From Anaerolineales bacterium (GTDB lineage: Bacteria > Chloroflexota > Anaerolineae > 4572-78 > J111), in the NCBI GenBank assembly GCA_012032575.1, contig JAAUSP010000006.1, positions 1 through 38,573 on the forward strand: a stretch of 38,573 bases of DNA, read 5' to 3'. Positions 1-10,543 of the stretch are shown here, in pieces (the stretch's first letter is position 1; the number at the start of each line of letters is the position of its first letter). The translations under genes were made by a program, and so were the position numbers. The notes below the pieces were generated by a model. The model had not been told where the DNA came from. It saw nothing but the letters and a program-made list of their open reading frames with translations, and made no database searches.

Positions 1-423
1 TGTCCATAAACTGGGCAGTCGTCAGGCTGACGTTGAAGCCGCGAATACTTTCCAGCTTGTCTATCGTACCGCCGGAAAGCCCAGCCCGCGCCCGCTCATT
101 TTACCTTACCGGCAGGCCGTGACAGGCCACCAACGGCGCAATCACTAAGGTGGTTTTGTCGCCCACCCCGCCCGTGGAATGTTTATCCACTACAAACGGG
201 GCGATGGCGTGCAAATCCAGCGTATCGCCGGAGCGGGCCATGTGCAAGGTCAGCGCAGTAGCTCGGCCTCGGTCATGCCGTTGAGCAGCACCGCCATGCA
301 CCAGGCGCTGGCCTGGTAGTCGGGGATGTCACCCCGGGTATAACCCTCGACAAAGAATTTGAGTTCGTCATTGGTCAGTTCTTGTTTGTCACGTTTTTTG
401 GCAATGAGATCAACGGCGCGCAT
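1..423 (-). CDS. Pyrimidine-nucleoside (thymidine) phosphorylase, N-terminal part, frame-disrupted
   Basis: Phosphorolysis of thymidine/uridine to the base and (deoxy)ribose-1-phosphate, for cytosolic nucleoside salvage. The ATG at 423 has a good Shine-Dalgarno (AAAAGGAG) and begins [12 protein letters not shown], the usual start of this family. The phosphate-binding segment [13 protein letters not shown] follows, then KMSGRGLGF and [10 protein letters not shown]. These blocks are collinear with the family but lie in three or four different frames: the frame changes near 253 (after MTEAELL), near 105 (before KMSGRG) and near 77 (inside GLGF/GGTI). The gene runs off the left edge of the window. 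Its start overlaps the end of the MNT gene by 14 bases. Family identity is confident. Whether the breaks are real decay or indel errors cannot be told from the sequence; dense breaks near the edge with no unrelated residues favour errors. Confidence 0.8.
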
Positions 424-760
424 CGGGGACTCCTTTTGGAAAGGGAAGTTCAATTCCACCAGCGATAATTTCTTTTTGGATAAAGTCATTATCGCCATAG
501 TAATCAGCCAGCGAATAAACTACCGGCTGGATATCGAGTGGATAGGGTAGGGTTTTTAGCCAGCAGTCGGCCATAATCTGTAGCCGGTTTTCGTCGGTGG
601 CGTCGGCTGAGAAAATAGCCAGGTCAATATCACTGTCTGGCTTAGCCGCACCTCGAGCTACAGAACCAAAAAGAATCACATAATCAAGCCGGTAATATTT
701 GGCCAAGTCATTGAGATAATCTTTTAGGGTTTGTTCAACAACAACTGAGATTTCAGCCAT
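410..760 (-). CDS. MNT-type minimal nucleotidyltransferase (HEPN partner)
   Basis: A 116-residue DNA polymerase beta-like nucleotidyltransferase. It carries the signature [16 protein letters not shown]: the GS motif followed by the Asp-x-Asp metal pair. Proteins of this size next to a HEPN gene form HEPN/MNT toxin-antitoxin modules. In characterised examples the MNT protein neutralises the HEPN RNase by adding nucleotides to it. The start at 760 lies inside the upstream HEPN gene (37-base overlap), so the two are translationally coupled. The end overlaps the start of the phosphorylase gene by 14 bases. Base composition is more AT-rich than in the flanking housekeeping genes, which fits a mobile module. 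Function here is by family only. Confidence 0.8.
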   Translation of the reverse strand: MAEISVVVEQTLKDYLNDLAKYYRLDYVILFGSVARGAAKPDSDIDLAIFSADATDENRLQIMADCWLKTLPYPLDIQPVVYSLADYYGDNDFIQKEIIAGGIELPFPKGVPDARR

Positions 761-1125
761 TGAAAGATTTCCTTTGTTTCATCTAAAAAAGTCTGGGCTG
801 TTTTTTTATCAAGCAACTGTGACAACTTTTGTTTGTAAGCCGGGTATCGGCCTTCGAGATAGTAGGTATTAAGGTTTGTCATTGTCTGGAGATAATCTAC
901 TCGCTGAGGCAGATTAAGCAACCTAAAAAGATGGAGTAGGTTATGCGTCCGGGGCGCTTCATCCCCTTTTTGCTGAATATGGATAGCTTTCAGTAATTTT
1001 TCCAGGGCTTGCTGGCAGGTGAAAACTGTATACAGGTAGCGACCACTCTTCTGCATTGCTACTGCGGTTTCCAGATCATATTCAGCGATGTCGAGCCAGT
1101 ACTCAACTTTTGCTTCGGGTGTCAT
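724..1125 (-). CDS. HEPN domain protein
   Basis: A 133-residue all-alpha HEPN protein, start YWLDIAEYDLETA, with FTCQQALEKLLKA in the first helical hairpin and the usual LEGRYP near the C-terminus. HEPN proteins paired with MNT proteins are commonly toxin RNases. A possible Rx4-6H-like element is RTHNLLH, but I would not call catalytic activity from it. The ATG at 1125 is preferred over a TTG at 1143, because the family starts close to this point and the TTG would lie inside sppA. Neither start has a clear ribosome binding site. The gene sits 7 bases after sppA and overlaps the MNT gene by 37 bases. An alternative is a non-toxic HEPN/MNT pair with a substrate-binding role. Confidence 0.75.
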   Translation of the reverse strand: MTPEAKVEYWLDIAEYDLETAVAMQKSGRYLYTVFTCQQALEKLLKAIHIQQKGDEAPRTHNLLHLFRLLNLPQRVDYLQTMTNLNTYYLEGRYPAYKQKLSQLLDKKTAQTFLDETKEIFQWLKSQLLLNKP

Positions 1126-1132
1126 GGTGTAT

Positions 1133-2086
1133 TTACGGGGCAATATACAAATACATCAACGGCGACCCGGCGTTGAACTGAAGAAGCTGCTTGATTTCTT
1201 CAACCGGGCTGGGGCGATTGAAGGCGCTGCCCAACGTGTCAAAAAAACCGACTGAGCGATTATATTCGACCAGGCGCGGCTCGCCGGCGATACCGCCCAA
1301 CTCGGCGGCGCGGGCAATGGCGTCGGGCAGATAGCCCAGGCTGTCCACCAGACCCATCGCTTTGGCCTGTTGGCCGGTGCAGATGCGCCCATCGGCCACT
1401 TCGCGCACCTGTTCCTCACTCATCTTGCGCCCTTCGGCTACGATGCGCACAAATTCGTTATAAGATTCGTCAATAATGGTCTGCCACAGGGCCTGATCCT
1501 CGGCGGTAAACTCACGGAAGGGGTTGCCGGTGTCCTTGTATTTGCCGCTTTTGACGGTGATGGTGGTCACGCCGTATTCGTTGGCAAATTCTTCCAGGTT
1601 GATAAATTGGCTAATCACGCCGATGGAGCAAGTAAGGGTATGCGGGCTGGCCCAGATTTCCTGGGTGGGGGCAGAAACGTAATAGCCGCCGGACGCCGCC
1701 AGACTGCCCATCGCCGCGATGATGGGTTTGTTCATCTCTTTGATTTGCAGGTAAATTTCATCCGAGGCAAACACGCTGCCGCCGGGGCTGTCCACAAACA
1801 GAATCACCGCCTTGACGCTTTCATCCTCGTTGGCTTCCTTCAGGTTCTCGATGATTTGCTGGCTGAAGGCTCCGCCGCTGTCGGAGCTGAAGGGGTTGGG
1901 CGCGGGCGCTTCGCCGGGCAAAATAACTCCCTCGACCCGCACGATGGCGACGGCATCGCCAAAGGCCGGACCGCCCTCGCTGTTTATACTGCTAGCCACC
2001 AGCAGACCCAGGCCAACCAGTCCGCCGCAGACCAACAAACCGACCAGGGTCAAACCGATAATCCAGTACCAGGTTTTTCTATTCAT
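1133..2086 (-). CDS. sppA: Signal peptide peptidase SppA (short, 36 kDa type)
   Basis: A membrane serine protease of family S49 that degrades cleaved signal peptides. The 317-residue length matches the short Bacillus-type enzyme. Residues 6-32 form the single N-terminal membrane anchor. The conserved DSPGGS is at about 99-104. The nucleophile segment is SLAASGGYY, with Ser132, and the KSGKYKD motif at about 179-185 holds the catalytic lysine. The usual TTGSIGV turn reads TLTCSIGV here. ATG 2086 is chosen because GAAGGAG lies seven bases upstream; a GTG at 2089 is also in frame. The HEPN/MNT pair follows after only 7 bases, suggesting cotranscription. Confidence 0.92.
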   Translation of the reverse strand: MNRKTWYWIIGLTLVGLLVCGGLVGLGLLVASSINSEGGPAFGDAVAIVRVEGVILPGEAPAPNPFSSDSGGAFSQQIIENLKEANEDESVKAVILFVDSPGGSVFASDEIYLQIKEMNKPIIAAMGSLAASGGYYVSAPTQEIWASPHTLTCSIGVISQFINLEEFANEYGVTTITVKSGKYKDTGNPFREFTAEDQALWQTIIDESYNEFVRIVAEGRKMSEEQVREVADGRICTGQQAKAMGLVDSLGYLPDAIARAAELGGIAGEPRLVEYNRSVGFFDTLGSAFNRPSPVEEIKQLLQFNAGSPLMYLYIAP

Positions 2087-2106
2087 CACATGACTCCTTC
2101 ATGAGA

Positions 2107-2220
2107 AATTATCGGAAATAAAATTTAGACAAGATTAACAGGATTTACAAGATGAAAAACAGCAAATAATCCTGCCGTAGGTCTTGTTAAGCCTGTCAAA
2201 ATTTTGTTATTACCCGATAA
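2107..2220. repeat. Long imperfect inverted repeat (hairpin/MITE-like)
   Basis: The left arm begins ATTATCGG at 2107 and the right arm ends CCGATAAT at 2220. Inside, GACAAGATTAACAGG on the left is answered by an imperfect reverse complement (CTTGTTAAGCCTGTC) on the right, giving arms of roughly 45 bases. The inner sequence resembles the GACAGGATTAACAAGAT-type palindromes scattered in many bacterial genomes. It fills the divergent gap between sppA and the UbiB-like gene. No transposase is present. Confidence 0.6.
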
Positions 2221-2276
2221 TGTTTATGGGTTGTCGTACTCAGGAAAGATGAGTTTAGAAGGATTATACCACAAAC

Positions 2277-4156
2277 TTGGGTCAGAGCAGGATAATTGGA
2301 GACAATCTGGGAAGCTACTATAATTACTATCAAATCTTACGAAAGCGATCCAAACTTTTGTCTACCCATCACTCCCGCACCATCGAAGAAATTCAGCAGG
2401 AATTACACGGCCAATTGGAGCAAATGCTTCACCCCGGCCAAAGTGTGCCCGATACGACCAAAATGGACTGGCGGCGCTTCCGCAAAGTCCGCTGGTTTTT
2501 TGCCAAAGCCTTTATTCACGTCATCTGGTGGGATATTGTGCTCAATCGGCCCGGTTTGCGCTGGCTGCGCCCCCCCCGGCTGCCGCGCTGGCAAAAAATT
2601 GCCCGCAACTACCGTGCCCTGGCCGTAGAAATGGGCGGGGTGCTGATAAAACTGGGCCAGTTCCTCAGCATCAGGGTGGATGTGCTGCCCACCGAAGTGA
2701 CCCGCGAATTGGCCGGCCTGCAAGACGAGGTGCCGCCGGAACGCATGGAAGCTGTGCTGGCCCAGATCGAGGAAGATTTTGGCCGGCCCGTCAGCGAACT
2801 GTTTGACTGGTTTTCGCCCCAGCCGATTGGGGCGGCCTCGCTGGCCCAGGTCCACCTGGCCCGGCTGCCTTCGGGCGAGGAGGTGGTGGTTAAGGCGCTG
2901 CGGCCCGGCATTGATGTGATGGTTGAGACCGACCTGGCCGCGATTGCCCTGGCGATCCGCTGGCTAAAATTTTACAAACGGGTCAGCCGCCGGGTTGACC
3001 TGGATTGGCTGGCCGAAGAGTTTACCACCGTGACCCGCAACGAGCTGGACTTTGCCGCCGAGGGCCGCAACGCCGAACGCTTTGCCCAGGATTTTGCCGG
3101 TGAGCCGCAGGTTTACATTCCCAAAGTTTACTGGGATTACTGTGCCGCCCGCACTCTGACCCTGGAAAATGTCGGCTACCTCAAAATCGGCGACCAGGCC
3201 ACGCTGAAGGCTGCCGGCATCAATTTATCCCAGGTAGCCCAAAAGTTTTACAACATTTACATGCGCCAGGTTTTTATCACCAATTTTGTCCACTCTGACC
3301 CCCATCCCGGTAATGTTTTTGTCAAGCCGCTGCCCCACCCTGATGAACCGGAGGGAACCCATTTTGGCCCCAACGATCCCGTCCCCTACCAACCCGACCG
3401 GCCCTTTCAGATTGTTTTTGTGGATTTTGGCATGGTCGCCGTCATCCCCGAACGGCTGCGGGCGGCGTTGCGTGAATATGCCATTGCTGTCGGCACCCGC
3501 GACGCCCACCGCATGGTCCAATCGTATGTGAGCGCGGGCGTGCTGCTGCCCGGCGCGGATTTGAAGCGGCTGGAGGAGATTCACGAAGCCCTGTTTGATC
3601 GCTTTTGGGGGGTCCGCCTGGGCCAGATGAGCACGGTTGCCTTTAGCGAAGCCCGCTTCTTTTTCCGCGAGTACCGCGACATTATCAATGAGGCCCCGTT
3701 TCAGTTTCAGGTGGATATGCTGTTTGTGGTCCGGGCTATCAGCATTTTATCAGGCATGGCGACCGGCCTGGACCCGGAGTTTGACCCTGGGCCGAAACCA
3801 TTCCCTTTGCCGAACGGCTGGCCAAAGAGGAATTGCAGCAAAACTGGCGCGGCTGGCTGCAAGAAGCGCTTAGCCTGGGCCAGGTGATCTTTAAGTTACC
3901 CGGTCAGTTGGACCAGGTGCTGACCCAGGCCCAGCGCGGCAGCCTGACCCTGCAAACCTCGCTGGCCCCCGACGCCCGCAAAACCGTGCAACGCCTGGAG
4001 CAGGCCGTCAATCGCTTGAGTTGGATGGTTGTAGCCGCCGCGCTGCTGCTGGCCGGCGTTCAGCTTCAGTCCGGCAGCGCGGAGAATCCCTGGGGCGTGG
4101 GGCTGATGATTTTGGCCTTAGCCGCCTTTTTATGGGGCATAGTGAGGCGGAACTAA
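2277..4156 (+). CDS. ABC1/UbiB/AarF-family kinase-like protein, one frameshift
   Basis: An atypical protein-kinase-like ATPase of the UbiB family, linked in other bacteria to quinone or isoprenoid lipid metabolism at the membrane. Visible motifs are the KxGQ signature (LIKLGQ, about residue 123), HSDPHPGN with the catalytic-loop Asp (about 339) and VDFGMV (about 382). The frame breaks at about 3784-3790 after DPEFDP. One inserted base restores W-A-E-T-I-P-F-A-E-R-L and joins the C-terminal piece ending at 4156, which carries two hydrophobic segments (WMVVAAALLLAG and GLMILALAAFLWG) typical of the family tail. The start is uncertain: TTG 2277 is the first codon in frame and no ATG with a good ribosome binding site exists. 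Confidence 0.85.
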
Positions 4157-4204
4157 GTACAGGATTGCCTAAATTCCTCTCTCTGTAACATGTCCGGTTT
4201 CTGG

Positions 4205-4304
4205 CATGTCATTTCGAGCGCCAGCGAGAAATCCTCTTCTTCGCCATAAATTTTTGGCAGCGGTCAAGTAGATTCCTCCCCGCTTCGCGGGTCGGAATGA
4301 CATG
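4205..4304. repeat. Palindromic intergenic repeat, GTCATTnCGA family
   Basis: Ends are CATGTCATTTCGAGCG (left) and CGGAATGACATG (right, reverse complement CATGTCATTCCG), with an inner pair GAAATC/GATTCC and a small CCCGC-TTC-GCGGG hairpin on the right. It lies between convergent genes, where it could also act as a bidirectional terminator. Related copies are at 14270-14303 and 16275-16356. Confidence 0.65.
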
Positions 4305-4311
4305 ATTTCCT

Positions 4312-5421
4312 CTAAAAATCCGGCACCCCGTAAACGTGGACCGGGCCTTTTTTGCCTTTGACCAGCACCTCGCCCAAATCAATCAGTTGGATGGGCCGGT
4401 GCATTTTGTCGGGGTCGCTAAGGGCCTGGTAAGCTTCGGGGCTGGTGATTTTGATCTGGGCTTTTAATTTTTCTTCCAGGGCTTGGTAGGCTTCGGAGCT
4501 GAGGATGATGCTGTAGCCGGACACGTTGCGGGTGAGGGCTTGCAGCCGGGCGGCCAGGTTGACCACATCGCCGATGACGGTGTACTCAAACTGCTCGGTT
4601 GAGCCAATCGGCCCGGCGATGACCGGCCCGTGAGCAATGCCGATACCAATCTTGATGGGCGGCAGACCGAGCACCTGCCAGCGCTCGCTGACGATTTCGA
4701 TGGCGTATTGCAGGGCCAACGCCGTCAGCAAGGCCGCCGCGCTGGTTTTGACCGGCACTTCCGGCTCAGGTGCGCCGAAAAAGGCCATGATCGAATCGCC
4801 GCCATATTTGCCGATGATGCCGCCGCCGCCGTGAACCTGGCTGGCAATGGTGGAGTAGTAATCGTTGAGAAAGTAAACAAGCTGTTCGGGGCTGTGATGG
4901 GCCTCGGTGATCCGGGTAAAATCCCGGATGTCCACAAACAGCACACTGACCGTCTGGGCAATCCCTCTGAAATCCAGCCCTCTTTCCATCAGCGACTGAC
5001 GCACCGCCGGCGACATGGTCCGGCTCAACAAATCCTGGTGGCGGTGCAGCCGGTCCAGATTATTGACCATCTGGTTAAACGCCTTGACCAGCCGCCCGAT
5101 TTCATCCTCGCTTTCGTCGTCAATCCGAATGGTCAGATCGCCGCCGGACACCTGCTCCGCCGCGTGGATCATCCGCTCGATGCGGCGGATAAGCTGCCGG
5201 GTTAGCCAAAAACCCGGCCCAATCAGCGCGGCAAAAGAGATGACCGAAATAAGCAACAAGGCCGCCGGAAAGCCCCCGGTCAACCAGTAGGCCGCACTTA
5301 GCCCCAACACCAACAGCCCAAACAGCAGCAGCAGCGGGATGATGATCCAAAATCGTAAGCTTGGGATCTCCAGACGTTTTCTCAGTGACCGGACAACGAT
5401 ATCAACAGTGGTTGGTTTCAT
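4312..5421 (-). CDS. Membrane-bound class III adenylate/guanylate cyclase with HAMP
   Basis: Makes cAMP (possibly cGMP) from the nucleoside triphosphate. Two adjacent membrane spans (about 23-45 and 52-71) are followed by a HAMP linker (about 72-123) and a class III cyclase domain (about 158-360). Metal-binding Asp164 lies in FVDIRDFT and Asp209 in GKYGGDSIMAF. YTVIGDVVNLAARL supplies the purine-selecting Asp and the transition-state Asn and Arg, so the enzyme looks active, with adenylate more likely. There is essentially no extracellular sensor domain between the two spans. ATG 5421 gives 369 residues; an in-frame TTG at 5460 is the alternative, and neither has a good ribosome binding site. 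It stands alone, convergent with the UbiB-like gene. Confidence 0.88.
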   Translation of the reverse strand: MKPTTVDIVVRSLRKRLEIPSLRFWIIIPLLLLFGLLVLGLSAAYWLTGGFPAALLLISVISFAALIGPGFWLTRQLIRRIERMIHAAEQVSGGDLTIRIDDESEDEIGRLVKAFNQMVNNLDRLHRHQDLLSRTMSPAVRQSLMERGLDFRGIAQTVSVLFVDIRDFTRITEAHHSPEQLVYFLNDYYSTIASQVHGGGGIIGKYGGDSIMAFFGAPEPEVPVKTSAAALLTALALQYAIEIVSERWQVLGLPPIKIGIGIAHGPVIAGPIGSTEQFEYTVIGDVVNLAARLQALTRNVSGYSIILSSEAYQALEEKLKAQIKITSPEAYQALSDPDKMHRPIQLIDLGEVLVKGKKGPVHVYGVPDF

Positions 5422-5571
5422 GGCATGGGGTTTTACCCAGAGCGCCAAGCTAGTGAACAATTGTAATTATATCTTTGATAATATCACCTGATAGTAAGCT
5501 AGACAAGTTAGCCAAAAGTTTGAAGACCGGCCTTTTTGTGCTATCATACCAACCCAAGGGGGAATAACCTG

Positions 5572-7539
<1,968 letters not shown>

Positions 7540-7558
7540 GCCCACCTCTACCTGCCAA

Positions 7559-7596
7559 CAAAACGGGGCGCGTCTGGACGCGCCCCGTTTTGTTTT
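7559..7596 (+). terminator. Rho-independent terminator after the radical SAM gene
   Basis: A perfect 16-base stem (7559-7574 against 7577-7592, core AAAACGGGGCGCGTC) is closed by a tiny loop and followed by TGTTTTG. Its A-rich left arm and T-rich right arm could make it bidirectional. Confidence 0.9.
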
Positions 7597-7665
7597 GTCG
7601 GGGTTTAGCCGTCGAGGGAGCTGCGCACGGCCAGACCACTCCGTTTGATAACGTGGGTATAGATC

Positions 7666-7932
7666 ATGGTAATCCGGGCAGCCGTCACCCGCCGGACGAT
7701 AGAAGCAGTCTGTCACGATTTGGTCGAGGTGATTGACGGTAAAACCATCCGGGGCTACCTCAATGACCACATCAGGGTTGACCGGTTAGACCATCTGGAG
7801 CAGCAGGGCAACCAAATGTTGGTGGCTGGATTACCCCACCGCCTATGGAAAGTACCGCTGGAAATCGCCATAGACCGTCCCATGCGTTTCCAAAAACCAA
7901 TGTCCACACACTTTACAATTTCTATCTCTTGA
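7666..7932 (+). pseudogene. N-terminal remnant of a probable DDE transposase
   Basis: An 88-codon open frame reads RRTIEAVCHDLVEVIDGKT, then LEQQGNQMLVAGLPHRLW and PLEIAIDRP. The series ends where DDE transposases of the IS4/ISH3-like kind have their first catalytic Asp (xxIDxT/R), after which the sequence stops resembling a transposase and ends at a stop. Only the N-terminal region is left and no terminal inverted repeats are obvious. The identification rests on motif style alone. The 7605-7665 stretch before it shows nothing else recognisable. Confidence 0.45.
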
Positions 7933-7991
7933 CAAATAACCAGGTACATGATATGATACGTGCAAATATACTATATAGCGTGCAAATGCAC
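7929..7991 (+). promoter_or_regulatory. Sigma70-type promoter with operator-like repeats for the SorC gene
   Basis: TTGACA at 7929-7934 and TATGAT at 7952-7957 are separated by exactly 17 bases. Just downstream, GTGCAAATATAC (7960-7971) and GTGCAAATGCAC (7980-7991) form a direct repeat with 20-base periodicity, and the second copy is itself a near palindrome (GTGCA-AA-TGCAC). Their place at and after the likely transcription start suits binding by the SorC protein itself (autoregulation). The binding is an inference. Confidence 0.75.
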
Positions 7992-8006
7992 AGTAAGTTT
8001 TGATCA

Positions 8007-8966
8007 ATGTTAGACAGTAGCCTGCACGACCTGCTGGCCCAGGTCGCCTCGATGTATTACGAACAAGATTTAACCCAGAACGACATCGCCACTCAATTGG
8101 GCTTGTCGCGGGTTAAGGTCTATCGGCTGCTCAAACAGGCCAAGGCCGAGGGTATCGTTGAAATCACAATTAACTGGTTGATTGAACGAGACCCCAGTCT
8201 TGAAAAAGACCTCTGCCAAACTTTTGGGTTGAAAGATGCCCTGGTTCTAAAAACCCTTACCCCCAACCGATCCGCCGCATTACCGGCTTTAGGCCAGTTA
8301 GCGGCCAACTACCTGGAACGAATCCTGACCGATAACTCAACCCTGGCCGTTTGCCTGGGCCGTTCCACCTACGAAGCCATTCATGCGATTAGCCCTGGAT
8401 TTCAGGCTAAAGTGCGGGTGGCCCAGGCGATGGGGAGTATGCCTTTTTCGATGCAGGATATTGACAGCGCCACTCTGGCTCGCCATCTGGCCCAAAAGCT
8501 CGGCGGTGAGGTACTCTACCTATCTTCTCCCCTGATGGCCGACAGCGTCGAAGCGGCGGAGGTGCTGCGTAGCCAGCGTCATATCAAACAGGTGCTTATG
8601 GCCGCCCGCGTGGCCGATGTGGCCCTGCTGGGTATCGGCAATCTCGACCCCAACTATTCCGGTCTGCTCAAAGCCGGGTTTATCACCCCGGCTGAACTGG
8701 CTGAATTAGCTAACGGGGGAGCTGTTGGCGATGTAGCAGGGCAGATTTTTGATCTGAACGGCGAGTGCCACCACTGCGAATACAACCAGCGCGTTATCGG
8801 CGTCACCCTGGCCGAACTCAAACACATCCCCATCACCCTGGCCATCGCGATGGGTCTGCCCAAAGCCAAAGCCATCCTGGGTGGACTCCGCACCGGGGCC
8901 ATCAACGTCCTCTGTACCGACGACACGGCTGCTCGTGAAGTTTTGTCCTTAAACGAGAATTTTTAG
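8007..8966 (+). CDS. SorC/DeoR-type sugar-responsive transcriptional regulator
   Basis: 319 residues. The N-terminal helix-turn-helix (about 12-52) includes the recognition region QNDIATQLGLSRVKVYRLL. A large SorC-type sugar-phosphate-binding domain follows (about 60-315), with the family features LGRSTYEAI, LLGIGNLD and GECHHCEYNQR. SorC regulators bind a phosphorylated sugar and control adjacent transport and catabolic genes. It opens the plus-strand cluster that runs to the glycyl radical enzyme, so it most likely senses that pathway's intermediate. The upstream promoter and repeats suggest autoregulation. ATG 8007 is the first in frame, with only a weak ribosome binding site. Confidence 0.88.
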   Translation: MLDSSLHDLLAQVASMYYEQDLTQNDIATQLGLSRVKVYRLLKQAKAEGIVEITINWLIERDPSLEKDLCQTFGLKDALVLKTLTPNRSAALPALGQLAANYLERILTDNSTLAVCLGRSTYEAIHAISPGFQAKVRVAQAMGSMPFSMQDIDSATLARHLAQKLGGEVLYLSSPLMADSVEAAEVLRSQRHIKQVLMAARVADVALLGIGNLDPNYSGLLKAGFITPAELAELANGGAVGDVAGQIFDLNGECHHCEYNQRVIGVTLAELKHIPITLAIAMGLPKAKAILGGLRTGAINVLCTDDTAAREVLSLNENF

Positions 8967-9063
8967 TATTGACGATTGGAAGAAATCAAATCGTCAAGCG
9001 TCAATTAAAACTCGCTAATGGGTTTAACCCCTTTGTGGGTAACCCTAAAGGAATCATAGGTAT

Positions 9064-10098
9064 ATGGCGACAACGATGTATGTTCCTATTTTTAAGGGAG
9101 AGGGGCGGTTGCAATACGAAGAACGGTCTGTCCCCCGACCCGATCAGGCAGCCGATGTTTTGGTTCGGATTGAGGCGTGTGGAATTTGCGGCACCGATTT
9201 AAACATTCTGGCGACCCCACCCGCTCACAAAGCTAATCTAAATATTATCATCGGCCATGAAGGCATTGGGGTGGTGGAAGAGGTTGGCTCTGGGGTAACC
9301 GGCCTCCAGCCTGGCGACCGGGTGGTGGTAGCGCCCCGGCTGACCTGCGGCCAGTGCCGGTATTGCCGGCGCGGACTGGACAACCAGTGTACCAATTACA
9401 GCACCATCGGCACAACCATAGACGGGGCCTTTGCCCCTTACCTGCGTGCCCCCCAGAGCGCCCTGTACAAAATCAGCGCCAACGTGCCGCGTGACGACGC
9501 AGCCTTTTTTGAGCCGCTCTCCTGTGTGGTTGGTTCAGTGGCCCGTGCGCCGATTCAGGCCGGGGACAACGTGGTGATTATCGGGGCAGGCCCGATGGGG
9601 CTGCTCTTTGCCCAAACCTACCGGCTGCTGGGGGCGGGCCGGGTCATCATCGCCGACATCTCGCCCTACCGCCTCGGTTTTGCCGAAGAGATGGGGATGG
9701 ACGTGGTTCTCAACCCGACTCAGGTGGACCTGCCAAAAGCGGTGCAGGAGATCACCGGGCTGGGCGCGGATGTTGTCGTAGATGCAGTGGGCAACCAGAT
9801 GGGTACGGCCATCAAGCTGGCCCGGCGCGGCGGGCAGGTCATCCTGTTTGGCCTGCGTCCCCACGACAATCCGCCAGTCAACCAATATACCATCACCCGC
9901 TACGATCTGACTGTTCACGGCACGTTTGTCGGCCTCAATCCCTTTGAGCAAACCATCCAACTCCTCGAAAGCCGCCGCTTGCAGCCCTCACAACTTATCA
10001 CCCATCGCATACCCCTGTCGCAACTGGCCCAGGGGGTCGAGTTAATGCGGTCGGGGCAAGGGATGAAGGTGCTGGTAGAGACGGGGAGTAGTCAGTAG
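9064..10098 (+). CDS. Zinc-dependent medium-chain alcohol/polyol dehydrogenase
   Basis: 344-residue MDR-family NAD(P)-dependent dehydrogenase. Catalytic zinc ligands are visible: C39 in CGICGTD, H65-E66 in GHEG, and E150 in FFEP. The structural zinc site C95, C98, C101, C109 is complete. The Rossmann fold follows with GAGPMG at about 174-179. Such enzymes oxidise secondary alcohols of polyols or sugar acids (sorbitol, threonine and L-idonate dehydrogenase relatives); the substrate cannot be named. The ATG at 9064 is preceded by AAAGGAA. It lies 97 bases after the SorC gene, as the first enzyme of the cluster. Confidence 0.88.
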   Translation: MATTMYVPIFKGEGRLQYEERSVPRPDQAADVLVRIEACGICGTDLNILATPPAHKANLNIIIGHEGIGVVEEVGSGVTGLQPGDRVVVAPRLTCGQCRYCRRGLDNQCTNYSTIGTTIDGAFAPYLRAPQSALYKISANVPRDDAAFFEPLSCVVGSVARAPIQAGDNVVIIGAGPMGLLFAQTYRLLGAGRVIIADISPYRLGFAEEMGMDVVLNPTQVDLPKAVQEITGLGADVVVDAVGNQMGTAIKLARRGGQVILFGLRPHDNPPVNQYTITRYDLTVHGTFVGLNPFEQTIQLLESRRLQPSQLITHRIPLSQLAQGVELMRSGQGMKVLVETGSSQ

Positions 10099-10115
10099 CC
10101 AGACAGGAGAGGGAG

Positions 10116-10480
10116 ATGCACAAGTATCGTGAACTCAAGGTTTGGCAGCGGGCAATGGCATTCACTGTAACCATTTATAAAGCGAGTCAAAAATAGCCGA
10201 GTGATGAGAGGTTTGGGTTGATTAGCCAAATTCGACGCGCTGCAACTTCGATCCCGCTCAATATTGCCGAAGGAGCAGGCAATGACTCAAACCAGGAGTT
10301 TTGTCGTTTCCTGCAATATGCCCTGCGTTCGGGCTATGAGGTGATGACCGCTATTCACATTGGCCGGGTCTTACTTTTCTAACAGATCAATCCGCAGACG
10401 CCCTACTGGCAGAAGCGAATGAGATTGTTACTATGATTGTCGGCCTGATGAAACATCTGGGCTGGAAAACCAACAAATAG
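10116..10480 (+). pseudogene. Broken four-helix-bundle (23S rRNA intervening-sequence type) protein
   Basis: The reading frame starts ATG 10116 behind AGGAGAGGG and reads MHKYRELKVWQRAM, then after a TAG stop at 10194-10196 continues SDERFGLISQIRRAATSIPL, NIAEGAGND and FCRFLQYALRS. This is the standard four-helix-bundle protein pattern. Near 10365-10375 the frame shifts by one base and resumes TFLTDQSADALLAEANEIV, ending LGWKTNK and stop at 10480. One nonsense codon plus one frameshift make decay likely. Full length would be about 120 residues. Intact members are common, of unclear function. It interrupts the sugar cluster and is probably a mobile passenger. Confidence 0.8.
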
Positions 10481-10514
10481 TAGTCAGATGTCAGACTCTG
10501 ACTACTGACTACTA
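10478..10514. repeat. Palindrome directly after the four-helix-bundle remnant
   Basis: TAGTAGTCAGATGTCAGA (10478-10495) is nearly the reverse complement of TCTGACTACTGACTACTA (10497-10514). A related GTAGTCAGTAGCCAGACAG lies at about 10088-10106, on the other side of the remnant gene, so the remnant is flanked by similar words. Confidence 0.6.
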
Positions 10515-10543
10515 ATCATCTAAGCGAAAGGATTTTAATAAAA

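Noticed and set aside
1370..2104. 244-codon plus-strand frame opposite sppA
   Set aside because: Antisense shadow; the SppA motifs are on the other strand.
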